Assembly (NCBI GenBank): GCA_025924845.1
Contig: JAICHN010000056.1
Span: forward strand, 1 to 17,105
Length of the DNA: 17,105 nucleotides
Source of the DNA: Chloroflexota bacterium
GTDB lineage: Bacteria > Chloroflexota > UBA5177 > JANWHV01
Direction of reading: 5' to 3'
In this document: one piece after another, positions 1 through 5,984 of the stretch
How positions within the stretch are numbered: position 1 is the first letter of the stretch
Layout: each line of letters begins with the position of its first letter
Notes under the pieces: model-generated
Told to the model about the DNA's origin: nothing
The model's database searches: none
The model's input: only the letters and a program-made list of their open reading frames with translations
Made by a program: the position numbers and the translations under genes

Positions 1-33
1 TCCAGTCTATCATTTTGCAGTTAGTTCACTGCC

Positions 34-1137
34 TCAGATCGCGTAGCCCGCCGCGTCCGCCCGCTTGAATGTCAAGCCTAAACCAGGGCGTGATCGATCG
101 GGGTACAGGTTGCCGTCGACCGGAGTCAGGGCGCCATCGAACAGCATGTGCTCGATGCGAACGTGATCGTGGAAATACTCGATCGGGCTGAGCAGAGGGA
201 TGGCGCAACACGCCTGCACATGGAGCGATGGGGCGCAGTGCGCCGAAAGGGCCAGGCTGCGTGCCTCGGTGAGCGCGGCGGTACGCAGGAAACCGGTGAT
301 CCCCGCACAGCGCGAACCGTCCGCCTGCAGCACGTCGACGGCCTCGGCTTCCAGCATCCGGCGAAAATACCAGAGATCGTAGCCATACTCGCCCGCCGCG
401 ATCGCCATACCTGCCGGCCCACGATCGCGGATCAAATGCAGCCCGGCCAGATCGTCGGACGACACCGGCTCCTCGAACCAGACCACGCCATACTCGCGGA
501 AGGCCTCCGCCTGGGCCAGCGCCTGCTTGCGGGCGTAGGCGCCGTTCGCGTCCACATAGAGTTCGGTGTTCGGCCCAATCGCGGCACGGGCGACCCGGAC
601 GCGATCGAGATCGTCGGCGGGCCTGCTACCTATCTTCATTTTCACGCGCGGAATGCCCTGGTCCACCCAGCCGCTGAACTGCGCTTGCAAACGATCGATT
701 GGGTACGACGTGAAGCCACCGCTCCCATAGACCGGTACGGCGTCACGCACCGCGCCGAGCAGGGTCATCAGGGAAAGATCGAGCAACTGCCCCTTCAGGT
801 CCCAGAGCGCCACATCCACGCCCGAGATCGCCATGGAGGCGATGCCGGGCCGGCCAAGGTTACGGATGGCTCGCACCATCGCCTCCCAGCAGCCCGGTAT
901 ATCCAGGGCATTCCTGCCAATCACGACCGCGGCCAGGGTATCCCGAATCAGGCAAGCGGTGGCCGAATCGGCGTAGGTGTAGCCGAGGCCGTGTTTGCCC
1001 CCGGCGACGGCTTCGACGATGACGAGCGTGGTCGAGTCCCATGCATAGGTGCCGTCCGCTTCGGGGAAATCAGTGGGTATCTTATAGGCCGTGACATCGA
1101 TCCGCTCGATCCCGGCCGTGCCGGTGGAGCTATTCAT
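34..1137 (-). CDS. Mandelate racemase/muconate lactonizing enzyme-type enolase superfamily protein (probable acid-sugar dehydratase or racemase)
   Basis: 367-residue protein of the enolase superfamily, which abstracts a proton alpha to a carboxylate using Mg2+. An N-terminal capping domain (about 1-130) precedes the barrel. The full mandelate-racemase-type set is visible at nearly the family's numbering: K166-x-K168 in RVKMKIG, metal ligands D196 (VDAN), E222 (FEEP) and E250 (AGE), the D273/H300 dyad (QADGS, SAHCAPS) and E320. This favours a racemase or acid-sugar dehydratase; the substrate cannot be read. The ATG at 1137 is preferred because GAGAGGAAG lies just upstream; the frame stays open to 1203 but that extension looks non-coding. 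A 20-base tandem repeat lies 60-95 bases upstream. It is the last gene of the minus-strand set, about 110 bases after the ZIP-like gene, so it may have its own promoter. Family is certain, substrate unknown. Confidence 0.93.
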   Translation of the reverse strand: MNSSTGTAGIERIDVTAYKIPTDFPEADGTYAWDSTTLVIVEAVAGGKHGLGYTYADSATACLIRDTLAAVVIGRNALDIPGCWEAMVRAIRNLGRPGIASMAISGVDVALWDLKGQLLDLSLMTLLGAVRDAVPVYGSGGFTSYPIDRLQAQFSGWVDQGIPRVKMKIGSRPADDLDRVRVARAAIGPNTELYVDANGAYARKQALAQAEAFREYGVVWFEEPVSSDDLAGLHLIRDRGPAGMAIAAGEYGYDLWYFRRMLEAEAVDVLQADGSRCAGITGFLRTAALTEARSLALSAHCAPSLHVQACCAIPLLSPIEYFHDHVRIEHMLFDGALTPVDGNLYPDRSRPGLGLTFKRADAAGYAI

Positions 1138-1196
1138 AGGGATCTTCCTCTCACTAAGCTTCGTACTCCCCCTGTAGGTTCGGGCGTCCACGGCGC

Positions 1197-1231
1197 CCAT
1201 CAACAGGCTATGGCGTCCATCAACAGGCTAT
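1197..1231. repeat. Short tandem direct repeat, 20-base period
   Basis: The 15-base word CCATCAACAGGCTAT occurs exactly at 1197-1211 and again at 1217-1231, separated by GGCGT. A fragment of the unit (GGCGTCCA) also occurs at 1183-1190. It sits in the 109-base gap upstream of the enolase-superfamily gene. A two-turn spacing (20 bases) would suit two regulator dimers on one DNA face, but it could equally be a chance slippage duplication. Confidence 0.7.
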
Positions 1232-1246
1232 AAAGTGGCAGGATGG

Positions 1247-1948
1247 TCAGCCGGGATCCGCTCTCGTACACGTGACGTGTTGACAGACGATTAGGTATTG
1301 CCCTCCTTGGCCTGATGTGCCGGCCTGCCCGCGCGCCGTACCGGTGTCCGACCCTCTCGAGAGCATGCCAAGAACCAGGAGGAGCAGGAAGCCGACGAAG
1401 AAGGCCGACGCGAGGTGCCGGGCCTTGCGCACATCGTGCGCCTCGACGAGCAACTGTTCGGTCACCACAAACAGCAGCGCCGCCGATCCGAACGAGAGCA
1501 GGAGCGCGATAGGGCCGGCTGGGAGGCCTCCCAGGACAGCTTCACTTAGCGCGGTGATAATAATGAACAGCAACCCCAGCCCCGCGGTCGTGCCGACCAT
1601 TTGCCCGCGCGTCGCACCCGCCGACCCCAAGAGGGTCGTGATGGTGAGACCGAAGGAGAGATTTTCCACGGCCATCGAAAAGCTCAGCAGTGCACCGAGA
1701 TTCTGCCCCGCCGCGATGCCGATACCGAGCACAACCCTGCTCACCAGCTGATCCACCACGGCGCCGGCAATGAGACCGACCGGCCAGGCCTTCTCCGTGC
1801 CCGCCCGCGCTTCGGCGCGTCGGTCCAGTTGACGCACGCCCAGCATCACGATCACCCCCAGCACAAAGCCGACGATGATCCACGGCAGCGCGTGATGGGT
1901 GTGCGTTATCTGAGGAAGCAATTCCACTGCTACCACCGCGAAGACCAC
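1247..1948 (-). CDS. ZIP-family-like membrane transporter, apparently 5'-truncated
   Basis: A polytopic membrane protein with about six hydrophobic segments over 233 residues. The first recognisable segment, reading LLHFAAGVVFAVVAVELLP across the GTG at 1948, resembles transmembrane helix 2 of ZIP metal transporters. The first helix that should precede it is absent. The HNxPEG metal-site helices are degenerate (VVDQLVSR and VENLSFG), so metal transport is doubtful. The frame is open upstream only to the TGA at 1990-1988, which is also the stop codon of the preceding gene in the same frame. There is no ATG and no good Shine-Dalgarno site; GTG 1948 or an upstream CTG are the only starts. The C-terminal 35 residues are Gly/Thr/Cys-rich and unlike the rest. 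It may be a functional short variant or a remnant joined to its neighbour by deletion. Confidence 0.6.
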   Translation of the reverse strand: MVFAVVAVELLPQITHTHHALPWIIVGFVLGVIVMLGVRQLDRRAEARAGTEKAWPVGLIAGAVVDQLVSRVVLGIGIAAGQNLGALLSFSMAVENLSFGLTITTLLGSAGATRGQMVGTTAGLGLLFIIITALSEAVLGGLPAGPIALLLSFGSAALLFVVTEQLLVEAHDVRKARHLASAFFVGFLLLLVLGMLSRGSDTGTARGQAGTSGQGGQYLIVCQHVTCTRADPG

Positions 1949-1987
1949 CCCGGCGGCGAAATGCAGTAGGGATGTGCTGCTTGCTTG

Positions 1988-3163
1988 TCACGGAACCATT
2001 GTATCCGGCGGCTGCCGTAGTGTTCGATCCGCTCGGGTCGCAGCTTGAACCGGAAGATGCTTCCACACGTCCACGCCGTCGGCCGGACCGAGCCGGCAGC
2101 GGGCGACATAGTGCGCCGTTCCCGCTGCCTCGTCTTGATGGAGGGACAGAATCGCCGTACGGCCCGCGCCGGCATCCAGCGGTTCCAGCGTCTCCTCTCC
2201 GCCACAATCGATCATCCGACCCTGCGCTTCGTCCGTCCGCGCGAAGCGCAGGCCCAGGGGTGGACACTGTGAGAAGCTATAGTTCCGGGCAGTGTACTCC
2301 AGTGCTACGCCCTTACCTGGGTTCGACGCCGACGACACCTTGATCTCCGTACTCAAGCCCACCGCGATGGGAGGCGCGGCCGGACTATAAGCATCGCAGA
2401 AGAAGCCTTGCCATCTCGTATCTCCCCCATAATGAGCACAGCTTTCATCAGCGTCCAGGCTTGAGCCGCGAAAGTCGAGCGCGATGGTATGCGTGGCGCC
2501 GGGGCAACAGCTGTCATAGACGTAGAGCGTTCCGGTGCCGTCCCCCGGGTCGTCGTAGCCCAGAGCGAGAACTTGGTGGATGACGAACGATCCCCGGGCC
2601 AGTCCGACCAGCCCGATCGGCCATGGCTCATCGGCGTCGAGATGCCCCGTGAGGACAGGCCACTCCTGCCTGGACTTGGCGAGCACCCACGCGGCCCCCG
2701 CGCCGGGGACGAGGCGCAACGCCAGCGACCACAGGAGCATGATGCGGGCGGCCCGGCTCCTCATGCTGTCGAGGAGCCGGCGCCAGATATAGTTCCGTAA
2801 AATGCTCCCCGCGGCCCCGTCATGCGTAGGATGATCCTCCGGGCCGACGCCGCGAGGCAGTACCCAACCCCGTTTGTAGTAATCAAGAGCCGCCCACGCC
2901 ATGCCTCCACAGAGTCCATAGCCGGCGATCTGCTTGTCGGTCATCACCGTCTCAATAAGCCGGTGTGCCTGAACTTCACGAACGATCAGGTGTGCAAGGC
3001 CGCTATTGGCCAGCGCTCGGACCACGCCGGAGTGCTCGCGTGCCAGGTAACGGCGAATCTCGTTCAACTCCCAGCCGTCAACGGACCAGGAATTATTGAA
3101 GGCGAAGGCGTCTATCTCGGGTCTAAACGGCGTCCTCCTGGTCATGAAGAGGTATTCCCGCAT
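1988..3163 (-). CDS. Papain/C39-like fold protein of unknown function
   Basis: 391 residues; no family is recognised with certainty. A Cys-His-Asp order typical of papain- or C39-like peptidases can be read: C85 in YGLCGGMAW at a helix start, H196 in VIHQVLALGYDD, and D217 in LYVYD. A moderately hydrophobic stretch at 140-160 could be a membrane-associated helix. The C-terminal part (about 265-360) reads as beta-rich and Ig-like. There is no signal peptide. Nine cysteines include a C219-C220 pair. The ATG at 3163 lies three bases after the htrA stop, so translation is probably coupled; ATG 3145 is an alternative. Position next to HtrA suggests a role in proteolysis or envelope quality control, but this is inference. 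Similar proteins could be bacterial peptidases or inactive relatives. Confidence 0.75.
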   Translation of the reverse strand: MREYLFMTRRTPFRPEIDAFAFNNSWSVDGWELNEIRRYLAREHSGVVRALANSGLAHLIVREVQAHRLIETVMTDKQIAGYGLCGGMAWAALDYYKRGWVLPRGVGPEDHPTHDGAAGSILRNYIWRRLLDSMRSRAARIMLLWSLALRLVPGAGAAWVLAKSRQEWPVLTGHLDADEPWPIGLVGLARGSFVIHQVLALGYDDPGDGTGTLYVYDSCCPGATHTIALDFRGSSLDADESCAHYGGDTRWQGFFCDAYSPAAPPIAVGLSTEIKVSSASNPGKGVALEYTARNYSFSQCPPLGLRFARTDEAQGRMIDCGGEETLEPLDAGAGRTAILSLHQDEAAGTAHYVARCRLGPADGVDVWKHLPVQAATRADRTLRQPPDTMVP

Positions 3164-3166
3164 CGC

Positions 3167-4291
3167 CTAGCCGTTACCGTTCACGTTCAGTTGGCCCAGG
3201 GTGACCTTGTAGGTCTCCTGACCGCTGGGAGTGACGGCGGTGATCGATATGCTGTCACCCGGTTTCTGATTGGCCAGCACGCCCAAGAAGTCTTGCAGCG
3301 AGCCGATATCAGTGTTGTTGACCTTGATAATGATGTCGCCTTGCTTGAGGCCCGCCTTGTCCGCCGGTCCACCGGAGACCACCTGTGCGACCAGCACGCC
3401 ATGATCGACCGGCAGATTATATTGCGCCGCCAGTTGCGGCGTAACGTCGGTAGCGGAGATGCCGACAGCTGCCCGTCCGCTTTCCTTGACCTTGCCGTAC
3501 TTAATCAGTTGTCCGGTGATATTTTGCACGGTATTCGAGGGGATGGCGAAGCCGACGCCGCTAGCGGGCGCGTTAAACTCGGGATCGATCGCGGTCAGAG
3601 TCGGGATACCAACTACCTGGCCGCCCAGGTTAATCAAGGCGCCCCCACTGTTGCCGGGATTGATCGCGGCATCGGTTTGGATCGCATGGAGAATGGAGCC
3701 GCTGGTCTGCTGCCCTTCACGGACGGTTCGGTTGACCGCGCTGACAATCCCATTGGTTACGGTATTGGCAATGCCGAGCGGATTACCCAATGCCAGCACC
3801 GTTTGTCCAACCCGCAGCTTCGTGGAATCACCGAACGACGCCGTGGGTAATTTATTATCATCGATCTTGATCACCGCGAGGTCGTCCACCGCGTCATCGC
3901 CAATCAATTTGGCCTTCATCGACCGACCGTCCGGCAATACAACCATGATCTGCTGCGCGCCGCTCACCACGTGATGGTTGGTCACGATATAGCCGTCTTT
4001 CCGAATGATCACGCCGGAGCCCAATCCGGTCCCCACATTCTGAACCTCCACGACTGCCGGCCCGACGTCCGCGATCGCCTTCTCCCGCAGCGTCTCGGCA
4101 TTCGTCGTCGGCACGGTCGGGGCGCTGTTGCTCGTGGACGTCGCCGGCCGCGCCGCGCTGTCTTGGCGCGCGCTCACCGAAGCGCCCGCCACGAGGAACG
4201 CGCCCAGCGCCAGGCCGATGAGCAGCAAGAACAGGCGCTCGAACGCGCGGCGTCCATGCCCAAAACCATGTGTCGCAAGCCGTCTATTCAT
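3167..4291 (-). CDS. htrA: HtrA/DegP-type trypsin-like serine protease with one PDZ domain
   Basis: 374 residues, a complete S1C-family protease that degrades misfolded proteins outside the cytoplasmic membrane. A short basic N-terminus is followed by a signal anchor at about 19-38 (FLLLIGLALGAFLVAG) and a Ser/Thr/Pro-rich linker to about 65. The protease domain carries H107 (TNHHVV), D137 (DDLAV) and S215 (NPGNSGGAL). One PDZ domain spans about 290-370, with GGPADKAGLKQGDII. A single PDZ and a membrane anchor fit the HtrA/DegQ-like type common outside enterics. The ATG at 4291 has a purine-rich GAGACGGAG directly before it. It is the first gene after a 158-base gap and so probably starts a transcription unit with the papain-like gene three bases downstream. 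Confidence 0.97.
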   Translation of the reverse strand: MNRRLATHGFGHGRRAFERLFLLLIGLALGAFLVAGASVSARQDSAARPATSTSNSAPTVPTTNAETLREKAIADVGPAVVEVQNVGTGLGSGVIIRKDGYIVTNHHVVSGAQQIMVVLPDGRSMKAKLIGDDAVDDLAVIKIDDNKLPTASFGDSTKLRVGQTVLALGNPLGIANTVTNGIVSAVNRTVREGQQTSGSILHAIQTDAAINPGNSGGALINLGGQVVGIPTLTAIDPEFNAPASGVGFAIPSNTVQNITGQLIKYGKVKESGRAAVGISATDVTPQLAAQYNLPVDHGVLVAQVVSGGPADKAGLKQGDIIIKVNNTDIGSLQDFLGVLANQKPGDSISITAVTPSGQETYKVTLGQLNVNGNG

Positions 4292-4350
4292 CTCCGTCTC
4301 CGCATTCCGTACACTGTCTGAATCGCGCCGTGCGCGGCACTCGATGGAAC

Positions 4351-4378
4351 ACCGCTCCGCACTCGTGCCGTGAGCGGT
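4351..4378. other. Perfect 7-base inverted repeat with nested stem, upstream of htrA
   Basis: ACCGCTC at 4351-4357 pairs with GAGCGGT at 4372-4378. Inside the loop GCAC (4359-4362) pairs with GTGC (4365-4368), giving about 11 pairs. It lies between the VKOR-like gene end and htrA start. No T-run follows on either strand, so a classical intrinsic terminator is unlikely; it could be an operator or an attenuating mRNA structure. The remaining bases of this 158-base gap show no convincing promoter to my eye. Confidence 0.35.
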
Positions 4379-4449
4379 CTTTAGGTCAACCGTCCATTCC
4401 CACGCCTATCGCCATGCCTTCCCCTCCGCTGTGGCCTATTCCTCATGCT

Positions 4450-4962
4450 CTATAATGGCGCGGCCCGCGGCCGCAAGGCCCTTAGGGCGGCGTGAGCCTC
4501 GGGCGTCGCGAGCAAGGCCGTCAGGGCCGTCGCGGCGGCGACGAGCAGGCTCCAGGCGGAGAGCGCGCGCTGCTCTGTTACCTCAGCCAGGGTGAGTCGG
4601 CCGGCCTGGACTAGGTCGAAGGCCGCCTTGCCGGCGAGCGCCAGGGGTATCCATGGCCGGCCGGTCGTACGATCGGCGTCTCCCATCGCCGCCAGCGTAG
4701 CGGTGACGGCATAACTGGTAAGGCCAAGCACGGCATCCGGAACGGCCAGGAGAGCGTAGGCTTCCGCCGAACTATGCACTGTGTCGGCGTCGAAGCCCGG
4801 CAGCGGTGGATCGGGCAGATGTTTAATGAGACCCATCTGATAGAGCGCGACCACGGCCAGCGACCCCATGGCGACGAGCGACGCACCCATCTGGGTGCGC
4901 CGCCACGTCAAGAATGCCCCCGATCCACCGCGAAGGCTCCGGCTCAGTTGCTCGGCAGTCAT
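4450..4962 (-). CDS. VKOR-like small membrane protein lacking cysteines
   Basis: 170 residues with about four hydrophobic segments (roughly 24-47, 69-94, 104-118, 136-152). The segment YQMGLIKHLPDPPLPGF and a helical core resemble proteins annotated as the vitamin K epoxide reductase family, found beside SDR genes. As I recall them, those carry a Cys-x-x-Cys in a C-x-W-C context. Here the matching place reads S135-A-W-S138 and the protein has no cysteine at all, so disulfide/quinone redox chemistry of the VKOR kind is not possible. The ATG at 4962 overlaps the SDR stop as ATGA, indicating tight coupling; the frame is open upstream to 5049 but only as a shadow of the SDR. Family assignment is from memory and moderate; a small hypothetical membrane protein is the safe label. 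Confidence 0.7.
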   Translation of the reverse strand: MTAEQLSRSLRGGSGAFLTWRRTQMGASLVAMGSLAVVALYQMGLIKHLPDPPLPGFDADTVHSSAEAYALLAVPDAVLGLTSYAVTATLAAMGDADRTTGRPWIPLALAGKAAFDLVQAGRLTLAEVTEQRALSAWSLLVAAATALTALLATPEAHAALRALRPRAAPL

Positions 4963-5984
4963 CGCAGCTTCCGGGCGGCGAGGATGCAGGCAGCGGCAAC
5001 GGCCCCGGCCCCGGCCAGGGCGATCTTCCGATCGTTCTTTACCAACCACAGGGCCGGACTGCTCGTACGCGACTGGTCGCCAAACGTGCCCCGCGCCCCG
5101 TGGTCGCCCGGCAACGCGTCCCAGAGATTGTCCTGCCGGTCGGGGCTTGCCGGCTGATCGGTTTGCTGCGCTTTGTAGCCCGTTTTGGCCAGATACACAT
5201 CCAGCAAGCCCGGCGCGACCATGTTGGCGACCACCGCTTTGATCGTGGGGAAGCCGACATACAACTCACGGCGCTTGTGATGTGCCGCGAAATAGATAGC
5301 ATCAGCGGCCACCTCCGGCTGGAAGATGGGTGGCACAGGCTGGGGGTTGTTGGGCAGCCGACTTTTCACCCAACTGAACTGAGGTGTGTTGAGCGCGGGC
5401 ATTTGCACCATACAGATCCGGATCTTGCTGCCGTCGTGGATCAACTCGCATCGGACCGAGTCAATGAAGCCGCGAATCCCCGCCTTGGCGCCGCAGTACG
5501 CCGATTGCAGGGGGATACTGCGGTAGGCCAGCGCCGAACCGACCAGGACGATCGAGCCGTAATCGCGCGGGATCATGCGGCGCAACGCGGCCATCGTCCC
5601 ATATACCTGACCTAAATAGGTCACTTCGGTAGTGCGTTTGAACTCCTCGGCCGTCATCTCTTTGAACGGTGAGAACACCGATACCATGGCGACGTTGACC
5701 CAGATGTCGATGGGACCAAACTCCGCCTCGACCTTCGCCGCCGCCGCCTCGACCTGGGCCGCGTCGCCCACGTCGGCCGGCACGATCAGGGCCTTGCCGC
5801 CCGCCGCCTCCACATCTCGTTTGGCGCCTTCCAGCCCATCCATGCCGGGGCCGCCGCGCGCAATCAGGCCTAGGTGGGCGCCGTGCTTGGCAAACGCCTG
5901 AGCCGCGGCGCGGCCGACTCCCGCCGCCGCTCCGGTGATCACGACTACGTCAGGTTTCCGTGGGCTACGCATGATTGCTTTCAT
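4959..5984 (-). CDS. Short-chain dehydrogenase/reductase with C-terminal membrane tail
   Basis: 341 residues. The Rossmann domain (about 10-250) has the cofactor motif TGAAAGVG at 17-24, D71 near the adenine pocket, and catalytic S150, Y163 and K167 (SAYCGAKAG). The usual NNAG is altered to N97-V-A-M, a mild oddity. An extension of about 90 residues follows with LWDALPGDHGARG (288-299) and ends in a hydrophobic segment, about 320-337 (KIALAGAGAVAAACILAA), then basic RKLR, suggesting tail anchoring at the membrane. ATG 5984 is preceded by AGGAGGTG and overlaps the upstream stop as TAATG. Its own end overlaps the VKOR-like gene. The substrate is unknown; relatives with this tail are usually annotated only as SDR family oxidoreductase. 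Confidence 0.93.
   Translation of the reverse strand: MKAIMRSPRKPDVVVITGAAAGVGRAAAQAFAKHGAHLGLIARGGPGMDGLEGAKRDVEAAGGKALIVPADVGDAAQVEAAAAKVEAEFGPIDIWVNVAMVSVFSPFKEMTAEEFKRTTEVTYLGQVYGTMAALRRMIPRDYGSIVLVGSALAYRSIPLQSAYCGAKAGIRGFIDSVRCELIHDGSKIRICMVQMPALNTPQFSWVKSRLPNNPQPVPPIFQPEVAADAIYFAAHHKRRELYVGFPTIKAVVANMVAPGLLDVYLAKTGYKAQQTDQPASPDRQDNLWDALPGDHGARGTFGDQSRTSSPALWLVKNDRKIALAGAGAVAAACILAARKLR

Noticed and set aside
17..32. GCAGT/ACTGC inverted repeat just after the enolase-superfamily stop, as a terminator
   Set aside because: Five-base stem followed on the minus strand by an A-run rather than a T-run, so it does not fit an intrinsic terminator.
148..1233. Long plus-strand open frame of 361 codons opposite the enolase-superfamily gene
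   Set aside because: Rich in Arg, His and Gly with no recognisable domain; it is the antisense shadow of a clear enzyme gene in GC-rich DNA.
4450..4458. CTATAATGG as a plus-strand -10 box
   Set aside because: It falls at the stop codon of the minus-strand VKOR-like gene, with no -35 partner and no plus-strand gene downstream.
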